Numbered from the stretch's first letter, positions 1 through 6,645 are shown. The stretch: DNA of 12,645 nucleotides from an uncultured Flavobacteriaceae bacterium (GCA_947311745.1 CAMZLT010000061.1:1-12645); one strand, 5' to 3'. Notes: generated from the sequence alone by a model not told the origin. Program-made: numbers and translations.

Positions 1-807
1 AAACAACACTATTTTGACTATTTAGAAAATAATTTAAAACCAAAAAACCGAAAGTATTTATACGATTTTTTTTACGATAATTGTGCTACACGATTGCGAA
101 AAGTAACTAATGAGGTCTTAGGTAAAAACACTATTGATTATAAAGATGAATTGTTAGATAAAGGATATACTTTTAGGGAATTAATTCACCAAAAACTGGC
201 TATGCAAGATTGGGGGAAATTCGGAATTGATTTAGCCTTAGGCTCGGTAATTGATAAAAAAGCACCTGTAAATGACTATTCTTTTTTACCAGAATATATT
301 CAGAAAAGTTTTGAAAATGCAGAACGAAAAAAGGTAGGAATCCCGTTAGTAAAAACAACAAGTATTTTATATAAAAAACAACCAGTTGCAATACAGCAAA
401 CAAAATATCCACCAATGTTAATTTTTAGTACTTTGTTTGTTCTAGTTTTATTAATAACAATTAAAGATTATAAAACCAATACAATTTCTAAAAAAATAGA
501 TTTTTTCATTCTTTTTGTAACAGGAATATTGGGTTTGATAGTATTGCTTTTGTGGTTTGCAACCGATCATTCTGCAACAAAAGAAAACTGGAACATGCTT
601 TGGGCGTTTTTTCCTAATATTTTTATGGCTTTTGTAGTTTATAAAAACCGAAAATTAGCAAAAAAATATTATACTTTTTTACTTGTGTTATTACTTTTAA
701 TGACAATTTTATGGCTATTTAAAATACAAGTTTTTAATTTGGCAATCATTCCTGTTTTATTGCTTTTGACGATTAGATATTTGTATAATATTAGGTATAA
801 AAGTTAA
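1..807 (+). CDS. DUF4105 / Lnb-like membrane protein, 5' end cut by window
   Basis: The reading frame is open from base 1 to the TAA at 805-807, so the gene begins upstream and 268 residues of its C-terminal part are visible. Near the start is a YDFFYDNCATRLR segment (Cys codon at 82-84). This resembles the conserved Cys motif of the DUF4105 family, which includes Lnb, an enzyme that moves an acyl chain within bacterial lipoproteins; the Cys would be the likely catalytic residue. The family domain is followed by about five hydrophobic segments (roughly bases 415-465, 505-560, 595-645, 670-720 and 730-795), so the protein ends as a polytopic inner-membrane protein. Inferred topology: DUF4105 domain outside the cytoplasm, C-terminal membrane anchor. 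The family call is fairly sure. The exact reaction in this organism is not, because the N-terminal half cannot be seen. Confidence 0.75.
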   Translation, partial: KQHYFDYLENNLKPKNRKYLYDFFYDNCATRLRKVTNEVLGKNTIDYKDELLDKGYTFRELIHQKLAMQDWGKFGIDLALGSVIDKKAPVNDYSFLPEYIQKSFENAERKKVGIPLVKTTSILYKKQPVAIQQTKYPPMLIFSTLFVLVLLITIKDYKTNTISKKIDFFILFVTGILGLIVLLLWFATDHSATKENWNMLWAFFPNIFMAFVVYKNRKLAKKYYTFLLVLLLLMTILWLFKIQVFNLAIIPVLLLLTIRYLYNIRYKS

Positions 808-833
808 AAAACGGTTAAAATGATTTTTAACTT
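801..833 (+). terminator. AT-rich hairpin over the stop codon of the Lnb-like gene
   Basis: AAGTTAAAAA (801-810) and TTTTTAACTT (824-833) form a perfect 10-bp stem around a 13-base loop. A nested alternative pairs GTTAAAA (814-820) with TTTTAAC (825-831). The stem includes the stop codon at 805-807. There is no T-run after it and it holds only one G-C pair, so it is at best a weak terminator or an RNA-stabilising hairpin. Confidence 0.3.
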
Positions 834-947
834 AAATAATACGAATAATTAACTTAAATTCGCAGCGTATATTAGAAGGATGTAATTTGTATTAAAAACA
901 TATTTGTAATATAAATACATTTTATAAAAAATAAAATATTAAAATAA

Positions 948-1928
948 ATGAAATATAGAGTTTTACTAGCAAGTATTATTTTAGGATTAATAGTAATAGC
1001 AACATCGTGTAATAGTAGTGATAGCACCGCAGATTTTGATCACGCAGCACAAGCTTTGTTAGATGATGTTACTTTAAAAGAGTATTTAGAAACACATTAT
1101 TATATTCCAGCAGTAGCAGGAGAAAATTTCGGCGTTATTGATACTATTGAAAATGGTGAAACACCTTTGATAGATTTGGTGCAAGTGCAAAATGTAAATT
1201 TTGATAATATTGATTATAAATTATATTATTTAAAAAATTCACCAGAAGGTTCAGGTGAAAATCCAATTCGTTTAGATGAGGTTTTTACGAAATATAAAGG
1301 GATTACTATTGATAACAGAAAAACAAAATTTGATGAGCGAATTACCTATACTTGGTTATCCTTAACTAGTGTCGTTCCTGGTTGGTCGTATGGTTTTCCT
1401 AATTTTAAATCAGGTCTTAATGTAGATACTCCAGAAGATCAACCGATTGAAATTGATAGTCCAGGTACAGGCGTTTTATTTTTACCTTCAGGATTGGGTT
1501 ATCGTAATTTGGGTTCAGGTAGTATTGCTCCAAATACACCTTTATTGTTTCATATAAAATTGGGCTTGGTAAAACGTGGCGATCAAGATGGGGATGGTAT
1601 ATTTTCTATTTTTGAGGATTTGAATAGTGATAGCGATTACGATAATGATGATACGAATGACAATAATAGACCAAATTATAGTGATCCAGATGATGATGGT
1701 GATAATGTGGCAACAAAATACGAAATGCCAGACGCTAATAGCGATGGAAATCCAAACGACGCTTTAGATACAGATGGCGATAATATTCCTAATTATTTAG
1801 ATGATGATGATGATAATGACGGAATTTTAACAAAATACGAAGTTACAGTAGATAGATACGGAAACCCTGAAAACGCACCAGACTCTGATGGTGATAATAT
1901 TCCAGACTATTTAGATCCTACTAATTAA
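948..1928 (+). CDS. FKBP-type peptidyl-prolyl isomerase lipoprotein with Asp-rich TSP3-like repeats
   Basis: The 326-residue protein begins with a lipoprotein signal: MKYR, a hydrophobic core, then ATSC with lipobox Cys21, so it should be anchored to the cell envelope. Residues about 85-208 look like an FKBP domain. VVPGWSYGF (143-150) matches the VIxGWxxG strand, SGLGYRNLGSG (181-191) matches the AYG region, and APNTPLLFHIKL (194-205) matches the closing strand. Trp146, Tyr185 and Phe201 occupy conserved pocket positions, so cis-trans proline isomerase activity is plausible. Residues 212-326 are a tail of thrombospondin-type-3-like units (DQDGDG, DPDDDGDN, DTDGDNIPNYLD, DDDDDNDGI, DSDGDNIPDYLD), expected to bind calcium. 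The likely role, by inference, is folding help for exported proteins. It stands alone, and no perfect TAnnTTTG element lies in the 140-bp gap before it (CATATTTG at 899-906 is a one-mismatch candidate). The call is solid; the client proteins are unknown. Confidence 0.85.
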   Translation: MKYRVLLASIILGLIVIATSCNSSDSTADFDHAAQALLDDVTLKEYLETHYYIPAVAGENFGVIDTIENGETPLIDLVQVQNVNFDNIDYKLYYLKNSPEGSGENPIRLDEVFTKYKGITIDNRKTKFDERITYTWLSLTSVVPGWSYGFPNFKSGLNVDTPEDQPIEIDSPGTGVLFLPSGLGYRNLGSGSIAPNTPLLFHIKLGLVKRGDQDGDGIFSIFEDLNSDSDYDNDDTNDNNRPNYSDPDDDGDNVATKYEMPDANSDGNPNDALDTDGDNIPNYLDDDDDNDGILTKYEVTVDRYGNPENAPDSDGDNIPDYLDPTN

Positions 1929-1930
1929 TC

Positions 1931-2046
1931 TAGCAATTGTTCTGATGTAACAATGTAACAATGAGTTTAATGTAACAATGAGTTTAATGTAACAATGTAG
2001 CAATTGAATTAATGTTGTAATGGGTTTAGTGTAACAATTGTTCTAA
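1931..2046. repeat. Degenerate 17-bp tandem repeat array (TGTAACAATGAGTTTAA)
   Basis: The array starts 2 bases after the stop of the FKBP gene. Two identical 17-bp units lie at 1954-1970 and 1971-1987. Degenerate 17-bp units follow at 1996-2012, 2013-2029 and 2030-2046. An 8-bp half unit TGTAACAA stands alone at 1946-1953 and 1988-1995, and a 15-bp variant lies at 1931-1945. Unit length therefore alternates between 17 and 8. No coding frame runs through it. The function is unknown; it looks like a slippage-prone intergenic array. Confidence 0.8.
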
Positions 2047-2056
2047 TTTACCAGTT

Positions 2057-2084
2057 ATTGCGAGTGAGAAAGGACTCAAGCAAT
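2057..2084. repeat. Interrupted inverted repeat ATTGC-GAGT ... ACTC-AA-GCAAT
   Basis: ATTGC (2057-2061) plus GAGT (2062-2065) pair with ACTC (2074-2077) and GCAAT (2080-2084), with an AA bulge and an 8-base loop. From general knowledge, an ATTGCGAG...AAGCAATCT pattern recurs as a dispersed intergenic repeat in many Bacteroidota genomes. Only one copy is visible here, so dispersal is an inference. Confidence 0.5.
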
Positions 2085-2132
2085 CTTTCTATCTGATCTA
2101 GTTAAAAAGTAGAAAGTAAAAAAACTCAAAAT

Positions 2133-2160
2133 TGCACACTGCACACTGCACGCTGCATAC
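2133..2160. repeat. Four tandem 7-bp units (TGCACAC)
   Basis: The units are TGCACAC (2133-2139), TGCACAC (2140-2146), TGCACGC (2147-2153) and TGCATAC (2154-2160). They end 8 bases before the 3' end of the small minus-strand gene. This is a microsatellite of unknown role. Confidence 0.75.
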
Positions 2161-2168
2161 TAAAAACA

Positions 2169-2372
2169 TCACTCCATATCCTTTTTATTTCGTAATTTTT
2201 GCATTAATTTAGGTAATGAAGTTAGTTTGTTTATAGTGTCTTTAGTAGCTTTTATTGGGCTGTTTTTAGATGTTTTTACATTTTTTTGTATTCTGTTTTT
2301 TTTAAATAATTTATCTAATCGATTAATTTCATTTAGATAGTCTTTAGATATGTTATCGGTTTTAGTTGCCAT
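2169..2372 (-). CDS. Small basic hypothetical protein (67 aa)
   Basis: I do not recognise this protein. It is hydrophilic, rich in Lys, Asn, Asp and Thr, strongly basic overall, and has no Cys, signal peptide or membrane segment. A likely helical stretch (residues about 12-30, YLNEINRLDKLFKKNRIQK) precedes a lower-complexity middle and a second amphipathic stretch (about 45-64). The start is an ATG (2370-2372 on the complement). A perfect TACCTTTG element sits 22 bases upstream on the same strand (2395-2402), which would give a very short leader and favours a real gene. It is divergent from the acyl-CoA carboxylase gene, and its 3' end abuts the repeat island. It could still be a chance frame in AT-rich DNA. 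Confidence 0.45.
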   Translation of the reverse strand: MATKTDNISKDYLNEINRLDKLFKKNRIQKNVKTSKNSPIKATKDTINKLTSLPKLMQKLRNKKDME

Positions 2373-2394
2373 AATATAAGTAATTTGCTTATTA

Positions 2395-2402
2395 CAAAGG
2401 TA
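2395..2402 (-). promoter_or_regulatory. Putative Bacteroidota -7 promoter element for the small minus-strand gene
   Basis: Read on the minus strand this is TACCTTTG, a perfect TAnnTTTG match, 22 bases before the ATG at 2372. No clear TTG -33 box is visible at the usual distance, so this rests on one element. Confidence 0.45.
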
Positions 2403-2445
2403 GTTTGTCCTTAAAAGTTTTCTGTATGCTAAATGCCCTATTTTT

Positions 2446-2469
2446 AAAGGGTCTTTTTCCCTTTTTTTT
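2446..2469 (+). other. Hairpin with T-run in the divergent intergenic region
   Basis: AAAGGG (2446-2451) pairs with CCCTTT (2459-2464) around a 7-base loop, and the run of T continues to 2469. The shape is that of a small intrinsic terminator or attenuator on the plus strand. It ends about 28 bases before the carboxylase start codon. A weak promoter-like TATTTTAG (2472-2479, one mismatch to TAnnTTTG) follows it. The stem has only three G-C pairs. Confidence 0.35.
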
Positions 2470-2497
2470 GTTATTTTAGCATTTTAAGAAATACTTT

Positions 2498-4126
2498 ATG
2501 GATATAAACTTCAATAAAAACGAAGATGTAAATAAACTACAAGTTTCCGAACTGAATAAACAATTATTGAAAGTGTATTTAGGAGGCGGAAAAGCAAGAT
2601 TAGATAAACAACGAGCAAAAGGAAAATTAACAGCACGTGAGCGTATAGATTATTTGTTAGATTCTGATAAAGATACTATTGAAATTGCTGCTTTTGCAGG
2701 ACAAGATATGTATATAGAACATGGTGGTTGTCCTTCTGGAGGAGTAGTTGTAAAAATCGGTTATATTTCAGGTAGACAATGTGTTGTTGTAGCAAACGAT
2801 GCTAGTGTAAAAGCAGGAGCATGGTTTCCGATAACGGCTAAGAAAAATTTACGAGCTCAAGAAATTTCTATAGAAAATAATTTGCCAATTGTATATTTAG
2901 TGGATAGTGCTGGAGTATATTTACCAATGCAAGACGAGATTTTCCCTGATAAGGAACATTTTGGTAGAATTTTTAGGAATAATGCTATTATGAGTAGTAA
3001 AGGAATTACACAAATTTCTGCTGTAATGGGGTCTTGCGTTGCAGGAGGAGCATATCTGCCAATAATGAGTGATGAAGCTATAATGGTTGATAAAACATCT
3101 AGCATCTTTTTAGCAGGAAGCTATTTGGTTAAAGCAGCTATTGGCGAAACAATTGATAATGAGACACTTGGTGGAGCAACTACACATAACGCTATTTCTG
3201 GTGTTGCTGATTACAAAGCAAAAGACGATAAAGATGCTTTAGATAGTATAAAAAATATTTTTTCAAAAATTGGTGATTATACAAAAGCAGGTTTTAACAG
3301 AATAAATCCAAGTAACCCAACATGTAATCCTAATGAAATATATGGAATTTTACCAAAACTGCGACACGAACCGTATGATATGAAAGAAATTATCAAAAGA
3401 TTGGTAGATAATTCCGAAATGGAAGAGTATAAAAAAGATTTCGGAAAAACAATTATTTGTGCGTATGCACGAATTGATGGATGGGCAGTTGGTATCGTAG
3501 CAAACCAACGAAAAATGGTGAAAAACGCAAAAGGAGAAATGCAATTTGGAGGTGTTATTTATTCAGATTCTGCCGATAAAGCAACTCGTTTTATTGCAAA
3601 TTGTAACCAGAAGAAAATTCCGTTAGTATTTTTACAAGATGTAACAGGTTTTATGGTTGGTAGTAAGTCAGAGCATACAGGAATTATTAAAGACGGAGCA
3701 AAAATGGTTAATGCAGTAAGTAACTCTGTTGTACCAAAATTTACGGTAATTATTGGTAATTCCTATGGAGCAGGAAATTATGCAATGTGCGGAAAAGCAT
3801 ACGATCCTAGATTGATTTTTGCTTGGCCAAGCGCAAATCTTGCAGTGATGAGTGGTGCATCTGCGGCAAAAGTGTTGTTGCAAATTGAAACTGCTTCCTT
3901 AAAGAAAAAAGGAGAAGTCATAACCAAAGAAAAAGAAAAAGAATTATTCGATAAAATTAAAAATCGTTACGATAAGCAAATTTCACCATATTACGCTGCA
4001 GCAAGAATTTGGACTGACGCAATTATAAAACCACTAGATACTAGAAAATGGATTTCTATGGGAATAGAAGCTGCAAACCATGCTCCAATTACCAAAGCGT
4101 TTAATATGGGAGCTTTACAAGTTTAA
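2498..4126 (+). CDS. Acyl-CoA carboxylase, carboxyltransferase (beta) subunit, methylcrotonyl-CoA type
   Basis: The 542-residue protein belongs to the biotin-dependent carboxyltransferase family, which moves carboxyl from carboxybiotin to an acyl-CoA in the cytoplasm. LTARERIDYLLD (44-55) is the usual N-terminal motif. The first crotonase-like half has LVDSAGVYLPMQDEIFPD (134-151), HFGRIFRNNAIMSS and the oxyanion-loop GSCVAGGAYLP (178-188). The second half has FLQDVTGFMVG (378-388) and GNSYGAGNYAMCGKAY (420-435). The FPDxxHFGR..N.A.MSS pattern and the PYYAAARIWTDAIIKPLDTR end are closest to methylcrotonoyl-CoA carboxylase beta (leucine breakdown) rather than propionyl-CoA carboxylase. A loop near 338-352 (KMVKNAKGEMQFGG) looks longer than in the mitochondrial enzyme. 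The length is normal. No biotin carboxylase or biotin carrier gene is adjacent, so the partner must be encoded elsewhere. The family call is sure, the substrate less so. Confidence 0.9.
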   Translation: MDINFNKNEDVNKLQVSELNKQLLKVYLGGGKARLDKQRAKGKLTARERIDYLLDSDKDTIEIAAFAGQDMYIEHGGCPSGGVVVKIGYISGRQCVVVANDASVKAGAWFPITAKKNLRAQEISIENNLPIVYLVDSAGVYLPMQDEIFPDKEHFGRIFRNNAIMSSKGITQISAVMGSCVAGGAYLPIMSDEAIMVDKTSSIFLAGSYLVKAAIGETIDNETLGGATTHNAISGVADYKAKDDKDALDSIKNIFSKIGDYTKAGFNRINPSNPTCNPNEIYGILPKLRHEPYDMKEIIKRLVDNSEMEEYKKDFGKTIICAYARIDGWAVGIVANQRKMVKNAKGEMQFGGVIYSDSADKATRFIANCNQKKIPLVFLQDVTGFMVGSKSEHTGIIKDGAKMVNAVSNSVVPKFTVIIGNSYGAGNYAMCGKAYDPRLIFAWPSANLAVMSGASAAKVLLQIETASLKKKGEVITKEKEKELFDKIKNRYDKQISPYYAAARIWTDAIIKPLDTRKWISMGIEAANHAPITKAFNMGALQV

Positions 4127-4148
4127 CACAAATAATAAAAAGAAGCAC

Positions 4149-4457
4149 ATGAAAAAAGTACTAATTATTTTAAGTTTTTTAGCACTATCTTGTACAAGTA
4201 AAAAAGATAGTGAAATTTCAGCAATAGTAGATACTGCTTGTGGTCAATGTCAATTCGGAATGACGAGCCAAAAAGGTTGTGATTTGGCTGTAAAAATTGA
4301 AGGAAAATCCTATTTTGTTGATGGTACATCTATTGACGAACATGGTGATGCACATAACAAAGAAAAAGGATTTTGCGAAGTTACTAGAAAAGCAAAAGTT
4401 ACAGGAAAAATTGAAAACGGTAGATTTAAAGCAACTTCGTTTAAAGTTGTAGAATAG
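4149..4457 (+). CDS. Small Cys-rich lipoprotein, DUF6370-like
   Basis: I choose the ATG at 4149, 22 bases after the carboxylase stop. The frame is open further upstream, but this start gives a clean lipoprotein signal: MKKVLIILSFLALSC with lipobox Cys15. An upstream start would bury the signal inside the carboxylase gene. The mature part (102 residues in the precursor) has CGQCQFGM (Cys31, Cys34), GCDLA (Cys44), YFVDGTSIDEHGDAH (His65, His69) and GFCEV (Cys76), ending in a short beta-rich KVTGKIENGRFKATSFKVVE. I recall this pattern as that of the DUF6370 'putative lipoprotein' family of Bacteroidota, whose function is unknown. The paired Cys and His residues suggest metal binding or disulfides, which is inference. 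Close spacing suggests co-transcription with the carboxylase. It ends 4 bases from the convergent phosphatase gene. Confidence 0.8.
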   Translation: MKKVLIILSFLALSCTSKKDSEISAIVDTACGQCQFGMTSQKGCDLAVKIEGKSYFVDGTSIDEHGDAHNKEKGFCEVTRKAKVTGKIENGRFKATSFKVVE

Positions 4458-4461
4458 CGTT

Positions 4462-5154
4462 TTACAAAAACAATTTAATTTCGTTTAGTTTTTTTATTTG
4501 TAAAATGCTTTTCGGAATTTTTTGTGTTTCTTGATTAAAATATAAAGCTGAAATCCCTACGTTTTTTGCACCATAAATATCTGCCTCTAAACTATCGCCA
4601 ATCATAACACTTTCGTAAGTTTTAGCATTTGCTTGTTTTAAGGCATGAAAAAATATTTTCGGATTTGGTTTTTTAACACCAGTACTTTCCGATGTAACCA
4701 CAGTATCAAAATAATTTAAAAGATTTGCATTTTGCATTTTTTTAAATTGTATTTCATGAAACCCATTAGTAATAATATGGAGTTTGTATTTTGGTTTTAG
4801 ATATTCTAAAATTTTAATAGTACCTTCAAAAAGATGGTTGTAATTAGATAAATTTTCTAAGTATTCCTCGGCGAGTATGTTAATTAATTCTTTTGAAATG
4901 GAATGATTAATTTTTTTGAAAGTGTCGTGTAATCTACCATGTTTTAATGCAGCTTTGGTAACTTTATTTTCACGATATAATTTCCAATATTGATGATTTA
5001 TCTCGCTATAACTATTTAGAAAGGTGTCGATATTAATATCGATGTTGTTTTTTTGAAAAATAAAGGCATAACTTTCTTTAGAATTTTTGTCAAAATCCCA
5101 TAGAGTATGATCCAAATCAAAAAATATATGTTTTATGTTTTTAAATTTAGACAT
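4462..5154 (-). CDS. yjjG: YjjG-family HAD nucleotidase (noncanonical pyrimidine nucleotide phosphatase)
   Basis: The 230-residue protein is a haloacid-dehalogenase phosphatase with all four motifs. Motif I is FFDLDHTLWDFD (nucleophile Asp13, acid/base Asp15), motif II IITNG (Thr129), motif III VKKPNPKIF (Lys162), and motif IV MIGDSLEADI (Asp187, Asp192). The 'DLDHTLWDFDxNS' opening is characteristic of the YjjG family. Its E. coli member removes phosphate from dUMP, dTMP, UMP and mutagenic pyrimidine analogues. Residues about 20-105 form the helical cap that sets specificity. It lies 5 bases downstream of dut on the same strand and is the last gene of the kdsD-dut operon. That placement suggests clearing the dUMP and aberrant nucleotides that Dut handles, though the substrate is inferred from the family only. 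Confidence 0.87.
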   Translation of the reverse strand: MSKFKNIKHIFFDLDHTLWDFDKNSKESYAFIFQKNNIDINIDTFLNSYSEINHQYWKLYRENKVTKAALKHGRLHDTFKKINHSISKELINILAEEYLENLSNYNHLFEGTIKILEYLKPKYKLHIITNGFHEIQFKKMQNANLLNYFDTVVTSESTGVKKPNPKIFFHALKQANAKTYESVMIGDSLEADIYGAKNVGISALYFNQETQKIPKSILQIKKLNEIKLFL

Positions 5155-5159
5155 ATAAT

Positions 5160-5591
5160 TTAAATACCAGTACTACCAAAACCACCAGTTCCGCGAGTAG
5201 TTTCATCAAGAATAGATACTTCTTTCCAATTAGCTTGTGTGTACGATGCAATGACAAGTTGAGCAATGCGATCGCCATCTTTTATAATAAAATCCGTATC
5301 GGAAAGATTGATAAGAATTACGCCAATTTCACCACGATAATCCGCATCAATAGTACCAGGAGCATTTAAAACCGTAATACCACTTTTTATAGCAAGACCG
5401 CTTCTTGGTCTAACTTGTGCCTCAAAACCTTTTGGTAAGGCTATGAATAAACCAGTTTTTACAATACAACGAGTAAAAGGTTTTAGGCAAATATTCTCGG
5501 TTAAATTTGCTCGTAAATCCATTCCTGCACTAGCGTCAGTTTCGTAATGTGGTACTTTATGATTGGATTTATTTATAATTTCTATTGTCAT
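5160..5591 (-). CDS. dut: dUTP diphosphatase (dUTPase)
   Basis: This homotrimeric enzyme hydrolyses dUTP to dUMP and pyrophosphate, keeping uracil out of DNA and feeding dTMP synthesis. At 143 residues it has normal length, with all five motifs in order: DASAGMDLRA (19-28), RPRSGLAIKSG (61-71), NAPGTIDADYRGEI (76-89, with catalytic Asp82), GDRIAQLVI (106-114) and the C-terminal arginine-finger tail RGTGGFGSTG (133-142). It is cytoplasmic with no signal. It begins 10 bases after kdsD ends and stops 5 bases before the yjjG-like gene, so all three are almost certainly one transcript. Confidence 0.96.
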   Translation of the reverse strand: MTIEIINKSNHKVPHYETDASAGMDLRANLTENICLKPFTRCIVKTGLFIALPKGFEAQVRPRSGLAIKSGITVLNAPGTIDADYRGEIGVILINLSDTDFIIKDGDRIAQLVIASYTQANWKEVSILDETTRGTGGFGSTGI

Positions 5592-5601
5592 TTTGATTTT
5601 T

Positions 5602-6570
5602 TTAGATAATACCTTCTTTAATTAACTCGTGCAAGTGAATGATACCTTTATATATATCGTTTTCGGTTACAATTAATTGCGAAATATTATTTGAATCCAT
5701 AATTTCTAAAGCATCCACAGCCATTGCATGGATATCAATAGTTTTAGGATTCGTACTCATAATATTTTTTGCAGTTAGTTTTGTAAACAAATCGTTATTT
5801 TTTAACATTCTACGGATATCACCATCGGTAATAATTCCTTTAACAGCGTTAGTTTTATCTATAACAGCAGTTGCTCCAAGGCGTTTTTCGGAAATTTCTA
5901 CAATAACATCTTTAATAGTAGCGTTTATGTTTACTTTCGGAATTAAATTATCTTCCAGTAGATTTTGTACTCGTAAATATAATTTTTTCCCTAAAGCACC
6001 ACCAGGATGGTATTTTGCAAAATCTTGACTTTTAAAATCACGAAGTTCTAATAAGGTAACAGCAAGAGCATCGCCCATAACTAATTGTGCAGTTGTGCTA
6101 CTTGTAGGAGCTAAATTATTAGGACAAGCCTCTTTTTCGACATATGTGTTAAGAACCGTATCGGCATTTTTTCCTAAAAAAGAATCTTTATTTCCCGTAA
6201 TAGCAATAATTTTATTGTTACTATTTTTTATTAAAGGTACAAGTACTTTGATTTCAGGAGTGTTTCCACTTTTTGAAATACAAATAACTACATCGTCTTT
6301 TAAAATATTACCTAAATCACCGTGAATAGCATCGGCAGCGTGCATAAAAATAGCAGGAGTTCCCGTAGAATTAAAAGTGGCAACTATTTTTGTGGCAATA
6401 TTGGCACTTTTCCCGATTCCTGTAATAATTACACGACCTTTTGAATTTAAAATAAAATTTATGGATTTTTCAAAATCAGAATCCAAAAAATGTATTAAAT
6501 TCGCTATCGCTTTACTTTCCTCTAAAATGGTTTGAGAAGCAATTTTTAAAATGTTTGTGTTTTTTTTCAA
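5602..6570 (-). CDS. kdsD: D-arabinose 5-phosphate isomerase (KpsF/GutQ family), TTG start
   Basis: The enzyme interconverts D-ribulose 5-phosphate and D-arabinose 5-phosphate, the first step to Kdo for lipopolysaccharide. The 322 residues comprise a SIS sugar-isomerase domain (about 34-175) with VIITGIGKSANIATKIVATF (48-67), AADAIHGDLGNI (78-89) and SKSGNTPEI (99-107), then YHPGGALGKKL (187-197), and two CBS domains (about 205-260 with TDGDIRRML, and 268-320). This is the standard full-length layout. The start is unusual: the codon at 6570-6568 is TTG, an in-frame stop lies only 12 bases further up (6585-6583), and no ATG occurs before residue 76, which is inside the SIS domain. TTG is therefore the best start. 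It is the first gene of kdsD-dut-yjjG and divergent from recQ. Confidence 0.93.
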   Translation of the reverse strand: MKKNTNILKIASQTILEESKAIANLIHFLDSDFEKSINFILNSKGRVIITGIGKSANIATKIVATFNSTGTPAIFMHAADAIHGDLGNILKDDVVICISKSGNTPEIKVLVPLIKNSNNKIIAITGNKDSFLGKNADTVLNTYVEKEACPNNLAPTSSTTAQLVMGDALAVTLLELRDFKSQDFAKYHPGGALGKKLYLRVQNLLEDNLIPKVNINATIKDVIVEISEKRLGATAVIDKTNAVKGIITDGDIRRMLKNNDLFTKLTAKNIMSTNPKTIDIHAMAVDALEIMDSNNISQLIVTENDIYKGIIHLHELIKEGII

Positions 6571-6645
6571 AATTAAAATAATTTAAAACAAATAAAAGTA
6601 GTATATTTAACCTTACTAAAATGACCTTGCAATAAAGTAGTAAAA

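Noticed and set aside
1954..2046. Repeat array as a CRISPR
   Set aside because: Units are directly adjacent or separated by half units, with no unique spacers of constant length and no cas genes in view.
4080..4148. Longer N-terminus for the DUF6370-like lipoprotein
   Set aside because: It would overlap the end of the carboxylase gene in another frame and hide the lipoprotein signal that begins cleanly at 4149.
4449..4465. Hairpin between the convergent lipoprotein and yjjG-like genes as a shared terminator
   Set aside because: The stem is only 6 bp with a G-T pair and there is no T-run directly after it on either strand.
5639..6325. Plus-strand open frames with hydrophobic translations opposite kdsD
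   Set aside because: They are antisense to a full-length, motif-complete kdsD and their hydrophobicity comes from AT-rich complementary codons.
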